From Chlorogloeopsis fritschii PCC 6912 (GTDB lineage: Bacteria; Cyanobacteriota; Cyanobacteriia; Cyanobacteriales; Nostocaceae), in assembly GCF_000317285.1 (NCBI RefSeq), contig NZ_AJLN01000081.1:1-64000 (forward strand): DNA of 64,000 nt, in the 5' to 3' direction. Position numbers and translations under genes: made by a program. Positions 1 to 8,667 of this stretch are shown in pieces (the stretch's first letter is position 1; every line of letters begins with the position of its first letter). Below the pieces are notes generated by a model. That model was not told the DNA's origin, ran no database searches, and was given only the letters and a program-made list of their open reading frames with translations.

Positions 1-111
1 TAGATTAAGAACTAATTAATAAAATATTAATAAACCTTGTATTCAGCTAGAGACTGTCATTGTAAAATTCTAAAATTCTCAGTCTCCTAGCTCATTTGGT
101 AACTTTATAAA

Positions 112-855
112 ATGAAGGCAGTAATCTTAGCCGCCGGTGTTGGGCGACGCCTGGGTAAAAACGGGCAAAACCAACCCAAGTGTTTGCTGAATTTTAACGG
201 CAAATCACTACTAGAACGCCATTTGAACTATCTGCGCGATTTGCAGGTAGATGAAGTAGCGATCGCTGTGGGTTACCAGGCTGAAAAAATCCAGGATCAA
301 ATTCAAGCTCTAGGAGTAGAGAGTTGGGTTAGTACTGTTTACAATCCTGATTACACTAAAGGAAGTATTATCAGCCTTTGGGCGTTACGAGAACACCTTA
401 AATCCGGCGAGCATCTGTTATTGATGGATGCAGATGTTTTGTACGATCGCCGCATTTTAGAAAGATTGGTGAAAACAAATATTTCCAACTCTTTTTTGCT
501 GGATCGAGATTTTGAACAAGGAGAAGAACCAGTAAAGCTTTGTGTTCGAGATGGTTATTTAGTCGAGTTTCGCAAACAAGTTGCTCCAGATTTAACATAT
601 GACTTTGCAGGTGAATCAGTAGGATTCTTTCGTTTTGAGGGTGAAGTTGCCCTGCGTCTTGCCGAGCGTGCGGAACACTATGTTGCGAACCAGCGACATG
701 AAGAACCTTATGAAGAAGTAATTCGGGATCTGCTTTTAGAAACTCCAAAAGCTTTTGGGTACGAAGATATCACTGGCTTATCTTGGATCGAAATTGATTT
801 TCCAGAGGATATTAAACGTGCCGAGAACGAGATTTTACCTCAGTTAGGAGAATGA
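112..855 (+). CDS. Nucleotidyltransferase, probable phosphocholine/AEP cytidylyltransferase-like
   Basis: A 247-residue single-domain NTP_transferase protein. The N-terminus carries the canonical LAAGVGRRL nucleotide-binding loop followed by QPKCLL, the usual G-x-G-x-R and P-K arrangement; a central [10 protein letters not shown] fits the metal-binding aspartates of this fold. Enzymes of this type transfer NMP from CTP or another NTP to a phosphorylated alcohol or sugar. The stop codon overlaps the start of the PEP mutase gene (ATGA), which indicates translational coupling and a role in the same phosphonate pathway. The inference is activation of 2-aminoethylphosphonate to CMP-AEP (a PntC- or LicC-like role). 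A sugar-nucleotide or phosphocholine substrate cannot be excluded from sequence alone. The family assignment is firm; the substrate is inferred. Confidence 0.8.
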   Translation: MKAVILAAGVGRRLGKNGQNQPKCLLNFNGKSLLERHLNYLRDLQVDEVAIAVGYQAEKIQDQIQALGVESWVSTVYNPDYTKGSIISLWALREHLKSGEHLLLMDADVLYDRRILERLVKTNISNSFLLDRDFEQGEEPVKLCVRDGYLVEFRKQVAPDLTYDFAGESVGFFRFEGEVALRLAERAEHYVANQRHEEPYEEVIRDLLLETPKAFGYEDITGLSWIEIDFPEDIKRAENEILPQLGE

Positions 856-2510
856 TGAACCAACTATCCGCACCTGTTGTTACAAGTTCAAAACCAAGCA
901 AGTGCACTCGCCTGCGAGCATTACTAGAATCGCCTCAACTCGAATTTATCATGGAAGCCCACAATGGCATTAGTGCTCGGATTGTGGAAGAGGCTGGATT
1001 TAAAGGCATTTGGGCAAGTGGGTTAGCTTTGTCTGCTCAATTTGGTGTTCGAGATAACAATGAAGCTAGTTGGACGCAAATTGTAGAAATGCTAGAGTTT
1101 ATGTCCGACATCACCCAAATTCCGATTTTATTAGATGGAGATACGGGTTATGGCAACTTTAATAATATGCGACGTCTCGTGCGCAAGCTAGAACAACGAG
1201 GTATAGCGGGAGTCTGTATCGAAGATAAGCTTTTCCCAAAAACCAACAGTTTTATCAACGGCAACCGTCAACCATTGGCTGATATCGATGAATTTTGCGG
1301 CAAAATCAAAGCAGGTAAAGACAGCCAAATAGACGCAGATTTCTGCATCATTGCCCGTGTCGAAGCTTTAATTGCAGGTTGGGATCTACCTGAAGCACTG
1401 CGTAGAGCACAAGCTTATTACGCAGCAGGAGCAGACGCGATTCTAATTCACAGTAAATTATCTCGTCCCGATCAAGTGCTAGCCTTTGCTAAAGAGTGGG
1501 CAGGGCGCTCTCCTTTAGTAATTGTCCCCACCAAATATTACAGCACTCCAACCGATGTCTTTCGCCAAGCAGGAATTAGCTTGGTAATTTGGGCAAACCA
1601 CATGATTCGTGCTGCCGTTGCCAGCATGGAAGCGATCGCCAAAGAAGTTCAAGCTAGCGAAACCTTAGTCAACATTGAAGATCATATTGCTCCACTCAAG
1701 GAAATTTTTCGCTTGCAGGGAGCAGACGAACTACAAGCAGCGGAAAAACGCTACTTCTCTGATGGACGCCAGCACACTCATGCTTTTGTTCTCGCTGCTA
1801 CCAGGGGAGAGGAATTCCACGGTTTAACACTAGATAAGCCCAAAGTCATGTTACCTATTGGTGGTAAACCTTTGCTTAGAAATTTAGTAGATAAATTTAA
1901 GAAACTTGCTATTAATAATGTCACCGTTATTGCAGGATATAAACCGGAAACTATTGATGTACCTGGGACTAAAGTTATACAGAATCCAGAATATGAAACC
2001 ACAGGAGAATTAGCTTCTTTAGCCTGCGCCCAAGGCAAATTCAGCGATGATATGCTGGTAGTCTACGGTGATTTGCTTTTTAGAAGCTACATCCTCCGAG
2101 ATTTATTAGACTGTCCAGGAGAAATCGTTACTATCGTCGATTCGGTTAAGCACAGTAAATCAGTGAGTGGTTCTCCTGACTATGCCTATTGTTCAGCCCC
2201 AGATGAACTGTCCTTGTTTGGACAAAATGTCGATCTCCTGCAAATCTCCAAAGCAATGCAGACACAAGGTAAGGAATTTAGTGGACGCTGGGTTGGAATG
2301 TTGCGCTTTCGCAGTCAGGGCAGACAATGGTTAGAAGAAGCTTTAAATGAGTTACAAAAACAAGCAGATTTTAACAGTATGAGTTTAGCAGATTTGTGTA
2401 ATTATTTAATTGCCCAAGGTAAACCAATTAAGGTGATTTATATTCGCGGTCACTGGCTAGATATTAACTCCTTAGATGACCTTGACCTTGCTTTCCAATT
2501 ACAAAAATGA
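852..2510 (+). CDS. pepM: Phosphoenolpyruvate mutase fused to a nucleotidyltransferase-like domain
   Basis: PEP mutase rearranges phosphoenolpyruvate to phosphonopyruvate and is the entry step of nearly all phosphonate biosynthesis. Residues about 20-300 form the isocitrate-lyase-type barrel: DGDTGYGN at 95-102 and the diagnostic EDK-x5-NS signature at 124-133 ([10 protein letters not shown]), which separates PEP mutase from related lyases. Residues about 309-552 form a second, nucleotidyltransferase-like domain. Its glycine-rich loop reads LAATRGEEF instead of LAAGxGxRL, although [15 protein letters not shown] is retained. PepM-cytidylyltransferase fusions are known and make CMP-2-aminoethylphosphonate. 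The gene overlaps the preceding nucleotidyltransferase gene by four bases. Confidence in the mutase is very high. Activity of the C-terminal domain is less certain because of the altered loop, which may simply be a feature of this subfamily. Confidence 0.93.
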   Translation: MMNQLSAPVVTSSKPSKCTRLRALLESPQLEFIMEAHNGISARIVEEAGFKGIWASGLALSAQFGVRDNNEASWTQIVEMLEFMSDITQIPILLDGDTGYGNFNNMRRLVRKLEQRGIAGVCIEDKLFPKTNSFINGNRQPLADIDEFCGKIKAGKDSQIDADFCIIARVEALIAGWDLPEALRRAQAYYAAGADAILIHSKLSRPDQVLAFAKEWAGRSPLVIVPTKYYSTPTDVFRQAGISLVIWANHMIRAAVASMEAIAKEVQASETLVNIEDHIAPLKEIFRLQGADELQAAEKRYFSDGRQHTHAFVLAATRGEEFHGLTLDKPKVMLPIGGKPLLRNLVDKFKKLAINNVTVIAGYKPETIDVPGTKVIQNPEYETTGELASLACAQGKFSDDMLVVYGDLLFRSYILRDLLDCPGEIVTIVDSVKHSKSVSGSPDYAYCSAPDELSLFGQNVDLLQISKAMQTQGKEFSGRWVGMLRFRSQGRQWLEEALNELQKQADFNSMSLADLCNYLIAQGKPIKVIYIRGHWLDINSLDDLDLAFQLQK

Positions 2511-2556
2511 TACCGTCATGTGATTCATGCTATATCCTCATTACGGGATAATAGGG

Positions 2557-2976
2557 TTATTCTGGATTGGGTACAAGTCGCTGATTTCTATAATCAACCA
2601 ACAAATCTAGCGTTTCAAGTACTGTTTGCCCAATCAGCACAGTATCACCTATCACTAATACCGCTTCAGTAGTTTCCCGTCCTTCCAATTCTATAATCAC
2701 AGGTTCCGTCAAGCCGACAGATTCCTCCATGCCGTTAGCGTATTGAGCAACCTGCTGACCTCGAATCCTCAAACCTAACTGCTGTACAATCGACATCGGT
2801 AGTACTGTACGCACAGCCCCAGTATCCACCAGTGCTTCGGTTTCACACACCCGCAGCATATTGGGATTGAGTATTCCTCGGCTCACAAGCGCTTCGTCTA
2901 TGGCATTTGTCAGTTTAACTTTGACGCGAACCTCACCCATAGAATCATTAGTAGCATTCAACTTGTAGGCTCGCAT
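2557..2976 (-). CDS. Retropepsin-like aspartic protease (clan AA)
   Basis: A 139-residue soluble protein with one aspartyl protease half-site, ALVDTGAVRTVLP (D-T-G at about residue 51), followed by the beta-rich pattern of retropepsin-like domains and a C-terminal GQTVLETLDLLVD segment. The family acts as a homodimer, each subunit giving one catalytic aspartate; cyanobacteria carry many small stand-alone members of unknown substrate. It lies in reverse orientation between the PEP mutase and phosphonopyruvate decarboxylase genes, so it interrupts the phosphonate operon and is probably not part of that pathway. The ATG at 2976 follows an A/T-rich upstream stretch. The fold call is confident; the biological role is unknown. 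Confidence 0.8.
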   Translation of the reverse strand: MRAYKLNATNDSMGEVRVKVKLTNAIDEALVSRGILNPNMLRVCETEALVDTGAVRTVLPMSIVQQLGLRIRGQQVAQYANGMEESVGLTEPVIIELEGRETTEAVLVIGDTVLIGQTVLETLDLLVDYRNQRLVPNPE

Positions 2977-3148
2977 AATTTTGTTCCTTTTTGTTTCTAG
3001 AATAAATCACTGCTGCTGTGAACAGTGCGATCGCATTTCCAAATCACCGTCTTATCGTTGCGAAAATGGCGATCGCACCAGCTACTACCTGCAAGCTCCA
3101 TAGTAATGGTCAGGCTATACTGAACACAGTTCCCAACCCAAAAAAATC

Positions 3149-3367
3149 ATGCTTCAAGAGATCGAAGCCATATTTGACGGCACAGCCCTTCAACTGGAAA
3201 CACCCTTAAATTTAGCTGTAGGTACGAGGGTGCGAATTGTCGTTGAAAGTATCTTACCAAACGAACAAAAACCTAAATCATTTCTTCAAACTGCTAAATC
3301 TTTGCAGTTACAGGGAGAGCCAGATTGGTCAGAGAAAGTTGATCGGTGTTTGTATAGAGAAGTCTAG
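3149..3367 (+). CDS. Small DUF104/AF2212-type antitoxin-like protein
   Basis: A 72-residue protein whose first half (QEIEAIFDGTALQLETPLNL, then GTRVRIVVE) matches the beta-strand pattern of the short DUF104/AF2212-like antitoxins. The second half, LQGEPDWSEKVDRCLY, resembles the toxin-binding tail seen in cyanobacterial members. Such genes normally precede a PIN-domain (VapC) toxin. Here the following 270 bases hold only HIP1 sites and a hairpin repeat, so this would be an orphan antitoxin or the remnant of a decayed pair. Recognition is by pattern only. It could instead be a short conserved protein without a toxin partner. Confidence 0.55.
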   Translation: MLQEIEAIFDGTALQLETPLNLAVGTRVRIVVESILPNEQKPKSFLQTAKSLQLQGEPDWSEKVDRCLYREV

Positions 3368-3447
3368 CGCGATCGCACGTAATACCCACCGAAGGCGATC
3401 GCTCCAGCCACTACTTGGGAGGGTATCGTGGGGATTTCACTCCATTC

Positions 3448-3554
3448 CTCGTTCCTTGCTTCTAGCAAGGAATGCGTTCCGAGAGGCTCCACCTGCTTAC
3501 CCCTAGAGGCTCTGCCTCTAGAAGTGCGTTTCCAGCCTCCAGACTGGGAACGAG
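3448..3554. repeat. Dispersed hairpin element with CTCGTTCC/GGAACGAG ends
   Basis: A 107-bp segment bounded by perfect 8-bp inverted ends, CTCGTTCC at 3448-3455 and GGAACGAG at 3547-3554. Internal arms include TTGCTTCTAGCAA, CTAGAGG/CCTCTAG and CAGCCTCCAGACTG, giving a multi-stem fold. There is no credible coding content. This architecture is typical of small non-autonomous repeats scattered in filamentous cyanobacterial genomes. It sits between the antitoxin-like gene and phosphonopyruvate decarboxylase. Confidence 0.7.
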
Positions 3555-3635
3555 AAAGGGGAGAAGTCCTTGATAAGATTTTTTTGAGAAATACCAGCCT
3601 TCAAGGTTGGATTTGATCGGGAGTTGTTATAGATA

Positions 3636-4841
3636 ATGATTCAGGCAGAGGAATTTGTAGAAGCTGCCCGTAGGCTTGGCTTTGAATTTTACGCAGGTGT
3701 ACCCTGTTCCTTTCTCACCCCTTTTATCAACTACGTTATTAACGACACTCAACTTACTTATATCTCTTCAGCTAACGAAGGAGATGCATTGGCAACTGCG
3801 GCAGGAGCAACAATTGGTGGTAAAAAAGCCGTAGTGATGATGCAAAACTCTGGTTTGGGCAATGCTGTTAACCCCCTGACTTCTCTTGCTTATACATTCC
3901 GGATTCCATTACTGTTAATTTGTACGCTGCGGGGCGATCGCCAACTCAAAGATGAACCGCAACACGAACTGATGGGGCAAATCACAGATAAATTGTTGGA
4001 AACGATCGCAGTTCCTTGGGAATTCTTTCCTACAGAAGCCGCAGAAATAGAACCTGTTTTACAACGTGCCAATGCCTACATGAACCAAGAACGTCGTCCC
4101 TACGCTTTAATTATGCGTAAGGGAACTGTGGCTCCCCATGCTCTGAAACGTGCTTCTATTCCCACTCGTTCTCCCATCAATGAAGGAAATAATCTCGGTT
4201 CGACGCAGAAAAGTTTTTTTACAGGCGACAAAGAGCAACGCGTTTCCCGCTATCAAGTACTAGAGAAGATTGTTGAACTCACTCAACAGCCAAATACAGT
4301 AATAATTGCAACCACCGGATATACGGGGCGAGAACTTTTTGCTTGTAGCGATCGCAGCAATCACCTTTACATGGTAGGGTCGATGGGTTGCGCTTCCTCG
4401 TTGGGTTTGGGGCTTTCTTTAGTGCTTCCGGAACTAAAGGTAGTGGTGATTGACGGAGATGGTGCTGCCCTTATGCGAATGGGTAATTTTGCTACCATCG
4501 GCACTTATGGCGGTTCTAACTTACTCCACATTCTCTTAGATAATGAAGCCCACGATTCTACTGGCGCTCAAGCAACAGTTTCTGCTGGCGTTGATTTTGC
4601 CAAAATTGCTCAAGCCTGCGGTTATGGTACAACCTTAGCAGGAGACGACCTCTTACTACTAGATGCCCTATTTGCTGCGGATAGTAATTCTAGTCCCAAA
4701 TTCGCTCATTTGAAAATTCGTGCGGGAACGCTGGAAAATTTACCACGCCCTAACCTATCCCCGGAAGCGGTGTTGCAACGTTTGATATCTCATATTAGTT
4801 TTCAGGAGAAGGCAGAAGGAAGAGAAGATAGGAAGTTTTAG
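3636..4841 (+). CDS. aepY: Phosphonopyruvate decarboxylase
   Basis: A thiamine-diphosphate enzyme that decarboxylates phosphonopyruvate to phosphonoacetaldehyde, the step that pulls the unfavourable PEP mutase reaction forward. The 401-residue length is normal for the family. The N-terminal half is the pyrimidine-binding domain, with AGVPCSFLTPFI near the start and the conserved SSANEGDALATAAG segment containing the catalytic glutamate. The C-terminal half is the diphosphate-binding domain, with DGDGAALMRMGNFATIG followed by LLHILLDN, the GDG...N metal-binding motif. It is in the same orientation as pepM and the downstream transaminase but separated from pepM by about 1.1 kb holding the reversed retropepsin gene and repeats. 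The terminal dozen residues (QEKAEGREDRKF) are low-complexity and run up to the minisatellite. Confidence 0.93.
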   Translation: MIQAEEFVEAARRLGFEFYAGVPCSFLTPFINYVINDTQLTYISSANEGDALATAAGATIGGKKAVVMMQNSGLGNAVNPLTSLAYTFRIPLLLICTLRGDRQLKDEPQHELMGQITDKLLETIAVPWEFFPTEAAEIEPVLQRANAYMNQERRPYALIMRKGTVAPHALKRASIPTRSPINEGNNLGSTQKSFFTGDKEQRVSRYQVLEKIVELTQQPNTVIIATTGYTGRELFACSDRSNHLYMVGSMGCASSLGLGLSLVLPELKVVVIDGDGAALMRMGNFATIGTYGGSNLLHILLDNEAHDSTGAQATVSAGVDFAKIAQACGYGTTLAGDDLLLLDALFAADSNSSPKFAHLKIRAGTLENLPRPNLSPEAVLQRLISHISFQEKAEGREDRKF

Positions 4842-4848
4842 TGAAATT

Positions 4849-5121
4849 TGAAATTTCGAGTTCAAAATGAGAAACTTCTAGTTTAAAACGAGAACCTTCA
4901 GGCTTGAAATTAGAAACTTCGAGTTCAAAATGAGAAACTTCTAGTTCAAAACGAGAACCTTCAGGCTTGAAACCAGAAACTTCGAGTTCAAAATGAGAAA
5001 CTTCTAGTTTAAAACGAGAACTTTCAGGCTTGAAATTAGAAACTTCTAGTTCAAAATGAGAAACTTCTAGTTTAAAAAGAGAACCTTCAGGCTTAAAACT
5101 AGAAACTTCTAGTTCAAAACC
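4849..5121. repeat. 21-bp minisatellite, 13 units, with 63-bp higher-order period
   Basis: Thirteen contiguous 21-bp units occupy the space between the decarboxylase and transaminase genes. Units follow consensus AGAAACTTCTAGTTCAAAA plus two variable bases, and cycle through three types (ending TG, ending CG, and a C-rich AGAACCTTCAGGCTTGAAA type), giving a 63-bp higher-order repeat present about four times. Because 21 is divisible by three, the reverse strand stays open and would encode a heptad-like peptide repeat (FELEVSH, FKPEGSR and similar) of about 118 residues. No convincing ribosome-binding site or homologous protein is evident, so it is treated as a non-coding minisatellite, with coding potential noted. 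Confidence 0.9.
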
Positions 5122-5157
5122 TGGCTCCTGTCCTATATCCCCAGTATCCAATACTCA

Positions 5158-6243
5158 ATGATGATTTTACTTAATCCCGGCCCTGTCAATCTGAGCGATC
5201 GCACGAGAAATGCTTTATTGCGTCCCGATTTGTGTCACCGTGAAGTTGAATTTTCTCAGCTGCAAACCAAAATTCGAGAAAAGCTACTAAAAGTATATAA
5301 CCTAGAGAGCGATCGCTTTGCAGCAGTTTTGCTCACTGGCTCTGGTACGGCAGCAATGGAAGCAATGATTGCAAGTTTAGTACCAAGGGACGGAAAGTTA
5401 CTAGTGATTGAAAACGGTGTATATGGCGAAAGATTATCGAAAATAGCCACGATTCACGGCATTGATTGCCTAACACTCCATCATCCTTGGGGTGCTGAAA
5501 TTAATCTCCAAGGTTTAGTCAAACTTCTAGATGAAAATGCCGATATTACTCACCTTGCCGTCGTCCATCACGAAACTACCACAGGTCGTTTGAATAATTT
5601 AGCTGAACTTGCCCCTATTTGCCAGGAACGCAACATCCAACTTTTGGTAGATGCGGTGAGCAGTTTTGGTGGTGAAGAAATAAATTTTGCTAATTGGGGA
5701 ATTACGGCTTGTGCTGCCACAGCCAACAAATGTCTGCACGGTATTCCTGGAACATCTTTTGTTATTGTGCGGCGAGATGCACTACCTTCAACAGATACTA
5801 TGCCACGTACTTTATATTTAGATTTGGGAACATATTGCCGCGAACAAGATAAAGGCGCTACTCCCTTTACTCAATCAGTTCAAGCATTTTATGCTTTAGC
5901 AGAAGCTTTGGACGAACTCGAAGAAGCAGGAGGTTGGCGTGCTAGACATACTTATTACCGCGAACTTGCTAGCTTAGTAAGGTATGGATTAGTGGCAATG
6001 GGAATTAAACCCCTACTTACCGCAGAAAGTTCGTCAGTTGTCCTTAATGCTTATTACTTGCCAGAAGGATTTAGCTATGAGGAATTTCACGACGAACTGA
6101 AAGCACAAGGCTTTGTGATTTATGCTGGGCAAGGAGATTTAGCCAAATCTATTTTTCGAGTCTCGACAATGGGAGCGATCGCTCATGCAGATATGGAACG
6201 CTTTCTTGCTGTGGTAAAACAGATGATTCAGGCGAGGCAGTAA
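5158..6243 (+). CDS. phnW: 2-aminoethylphosphonate transaminase-like class V aminotransferase
   Basis: A PLP-dependent class V aminotransferase of 361 residues. LNPGPVNLSDRTRNALLRPD at the N-terminus, then LCHRE, is the start seen in 2-aminoethylphosphonate:pyruvate transaminases. The PLP-binding aspartate lies in LLVDAVSSFGG (D165) and the Schiff-base lysine in ATANKCLHG (K191). In a catabolic setting PhnW makes phosphonoacetaldehyde from AEP. Next to PEP mutase and phosphonopyruvate decarboxylase it is expected to run in the AEP-forming direction. ATG-ATG occurs at 5158; the second ATG could also serve. The gene begins 36 bp after the minisatellite, so any operon transcript must cross the repeat. 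Enzyme class is very secure, substrate strongly supported by context. Confidence 0.92.
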   Translation: MMILLNPGPVNLSDRTRNALLRPDLCHREVEFSQLQTKIREKLLKVYNLESDRFAAVLLTGSGTAAMEAMIASLVPRDGKLLVIENGVYGERLSKIATIHGIDCLTLHHPWGAEINLQGLVKLLDENADITHLAVVHHETTTGRLNNLAELAPICQERNIQLLVDAVSSFGGEEINFANWGITACAATANKCLHGIPGTSFVIVRRDALPSTDTMPRTLYLDLGTYCREQDKGATPFTQSVQAFYALAEALDELEEAGGWRARHTYYRELASLVRYGLVAMGIKPLLTAESSSVVLNAYYLPEGFSYEEFHDELKAQGFVIYAGQGDLAKSIFRVSTMGAIAHADMERFLAVVKQMIQARQ

Positions 6244-6293
6244 ACTTGTTTGGAGATGAATTTACCCTCTAACGTCAACTAGCGCCTAAAAAA

Positions 6294-6931
6294 GTGAAAC
6301 GGTATGAGAGGGCAGTCAAAATGTCATCAAGTGAATCCAGCAACAGCAATATTATTGAAGTAGACGGCATTCAATTTGAAACATTGATGCCTGAGCGTGT
6401 CGTGCAAATTCCACCAAAGCTACTTAATGCTAAATTCCAAGTTCAGTTTGGTATTCGGATTACTAATAACACAGCAATTACTCGTAGTTTCCTACTCTTT
6501 TTTGCGCGTCCACAATTCCTACAATTAAATCAACAAAAGGTTCCAAAATTCGGCCCTAATGTAAATGGAAGCTACAATCCTCTATTATCTGATTTTCAAT
6601 TATTGATACCTGGAAAAAGCCTAACTCTTGCGTTAAAAGGATATTTTCAATGGGAGAGCCATAAACTGAAGTTTGTATTTATTGAAAAAGGCGGTTGCTG
6701 TTGGATATTTAGTGATTTCAAACCCGGCACATACTGGGGGTTCAGTTTACTTATGAAAATCAATATTCAGCATGGGAGCAGAGGGGCGATTGGAGTGTTC
6801 CCATAGATTTAAAGCCAGTGTGGAAGGAGCAAATTTACAATAACCCCAGAAGTAACATTGTCAAGATAGAAGATGTCTGGGTAGGTGAGATATCTACACC
6901 CTTAGTGAAATTTTGCCTAGTTCAGGCTTGA
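6294..6931 (+). pseudogene. Unknown protein interrupted by a frameshift
   Basis: The first open frame (6294-6806) encodes 170 residues of an unrecognised soluble, beta-rich protein and stops at a TAG. Switching to the -1 frame at about 6760-6775 gives an open frame reading GDWSVPIDLKPVWKEQ and continuing through EDVWVGEISTPLV to a TGA at 6929-6931. Its composition is protein-like and continuous with the upstream part, whereas the frame-0 tail (HGSRGAIGVFP) is not. The simplest reading is loss of one base, by mutation or sequencing error, in a gene encoding about 210 residues. An internal ATG at 6321 is an alternative start. It sits between the phosphonate and phosphorothioation genes. No function can be assigned. 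Confidence 0.6.
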
Positions 6932-7068
6932 AGGGCGATTAGCACCCTGGCACAAAGACTTGTTGTGCTGTTAGTTGCAAATTGGGAAAGATTGAGGAAA
7001 ACTCATAGCGATCGCTATCGCCGTGATTATTCCTTAAAATTGAGCGATCGCCAACTCTTTGATAGTAA

Positions 7069-8667
7069 CTACAAAATAGTCGGAAGCCCTACCTGCTTTG
7101 GTTCAACAAAATTACCATCAAAACCGATAGTTTTATTTTCTACTCTTCTAGCATCAGCCAAAGCTTTACGAAGTTCTGCACGTTCCATCTGATCCTCAAT
7201 TCCACCCAACATATAAATAAGTAACTTAGCTGCTAAATCTCGCCCAGCAACCTGCACCCGTTTTTTATTTGGATCGTACAAAATGCCATACCAAATAGAC
7301 TGGGGGAACTCCATGCTACTAAAACCACCTTGTTGATCGAACTTCCGCAGTTTCTTAAAAATGTTGTCTAGATTAAATCCTTTGCGGAAAACCAAGATTC
7401 CTAAAGCTTGCGCTACAGCTACTTGACCGACAGGGCGGAAAAGCATATTCCCTTCGCCCCCATCTTTCTCAAAACTGAATCGCCGTAAGGCTGGTGTATC
7501 CTCATCTTCTAAAAGTTTATAACTAGGAAGACTTGCCAAATAATCAAAAAGCTTGTGAAACTCCCGTATTCCCTCCTCCAGTTCTTCATCCTCTGGGCGC
7601 ATGGGAATTAGACCTTTATCTAAGGGTTTCCAGTGAGGAAATTTTTGCCCCAGGTATCGCTCAGACATATCTTTCAGCGCTTGCAGTGTCGTCAAAACTG
7701 TTGACTTGGCTGCAACTGTGGCACTATTCCAATTGACGCGAGGATTTCGGCTTTCTTGCTGTTCCAATAGTGGATGGGTTACAGCGATTTTTCTAGCAAC
7801 AATAGAAAAACCATCATCTTCGTTGAGCTGGGCTAACTGACCTTTTGTTAAAGGTGCAGCCATCAGGTTGACGTGCACAAATATGGATCTTACGCGTCGT
7901 CTTGCCTGTTCGCGGGTTTCTCCTTTCTCTACTGCACAAATGAACTCAATACCAATTTTTTCTTTCGGTAAATTTTGCAGGTAGGCTGGTTGAAGATTAT
8001 ACTGCTCAATCAAGTCCGCCTCTGTAATAAATGTGTTGTCAGGAGATTTATCCTTTTTATAACGCTGGAGTTTGCCAGTTTTCAGCAATTCCATCAACCC
8101 TTGTACACCCATGAGGCGATGTTGTCCATCCAGTGCATAAATGGTTACATCCTCCTCAGAAACGTTTAATAAACCGACCTTGCCTTCTTTATCCAGAGGT
8201 ATAAAGTTTGTGGTAGATTTTAAAGCTATTCCTTGGCTATTCCACTCAGAAGCTTGGGAATTGTCCACCCACGGTTGATTTATCGCTACCAGCACTGGTG
8301 GAAATTTGTGATTTTTGCGACTTATCAAATACTGAGCTAGTGGTAGTTGACGCGACCAATCAAGGGGGCGCTGCTGAATTTCGTCAATACTCTCGGCGTC
8401 AATCTCAACATTATCAGTCTGCGGATTATATTTTTGCTGAAGTAGGGGTAAGGCAGATGCAAAGCGAACTCTACCCGCAAGCCATTCTAAGGTAACAGAG
8501 CCAACATAGGCCTCAGTACCACCCATTTCTGTCTTTTGAACCAAAATCCGATCTTTCTGGTTCATGAACTTTTCTAGTAAAATAGCCAGCACCTGTTTAT
8601 CCTTGTTTTCCCTTTCTAGGTACTCACTGGCAATATCAGCAGTTGGGTAGGCAGCACTTTCATCCAT
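7069..8667 (-). CDS. dndB: DndB-type DGQHR-domain protein (DNA phosphorothioation regulator/modulator)
   Basis: The 532-residue protein contains the signature IYALDGQHRLMGV (DGQHR at 180-184) that defines the DndB/DGQHR family. A later segment, LTKGQLAQLNEDDGFSIVAR, also fits DndB proteins. DndB is associated with DNA phosphorothioation, where it modulates modification and represses dnd transcription in studied systems. Here it is transcribed divergently from dndC-dndD across a 216-bp intergenic region, the arrangement expected for a regulator of that operon. It is longer than the roughly 360-residue enterobacterial proteins, with extra C-terminal sequence. DGQHR proteins also occur in other defence contexts, so the name rests on motif plus neighbours. 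Confidence 0.85.
   Translation of the reverse strand: MDESAAYPTADIASEYLERENKDKQVLAILLEKFMNQKDRILVQKTEMGGTEAYVGSVTLEWLAGRVRFASALPLLQQKYNPQTDNVEIDAESIDEIQQRPLDWSRQLPLAQYLISRKNHKFPPVLVAINQPWVDNSQASEWNSQGIALKSTTNFIPLDKEGKVGLLNVSEEDVTIYALDGQHRLMGVQGLMELLKTGKLQRYKKDKSPDNTFITEADLIEQYNLQPAYLQNLPKEKIGIEFICAVEKGETREQARRRVRSIFVHVNLMAAPLTKGQLAQLNEDDGFSIVARKIAVTHPLLEQQESRNPRVNWNSATVAAKSTVLTTLQALKDMSERYLGQKFPHWKPLDKGLIPMRPEDEELEEGIREFHKLFDYLASLPSYKLLEDEDTPALRRFSFEKDGGEGNMLFRPVGQVAVAQALGILVFRKGFNLDNIFKKLRKFDQQGGFSSMEFPQSIWYGILYDPNKKRVQVAGRDLAAKLLIYMLGGIEDQMERAELRKALADARRVENKTIGFDGNFVEPKQVGLPTIL

Noticed and set aside
398-748. Reverse-strand open frame opposite the first nucleotidyltransferase gene
   Set aside because: It is a shadow of a well-supported gene; the translated sequence has no family features and no ribosome-binding site.
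3428-3616. 62-codon open frame across the hairpin element
   Set aside because: It covers the CTCGTTCC...GGAACGAG repeat; the translation is repeat-derived, with no recognisable protein features.
4795-5151. Reverse-strand 118-codon open frame with heptad peptide repeats
   Set aside because: It is a by-product of a 21-bp tandem repeat that is a multiple of three; no ribosome-binding site, and it overlaps the end of aepY. Kept as a repeat, with coding potential mentioned.
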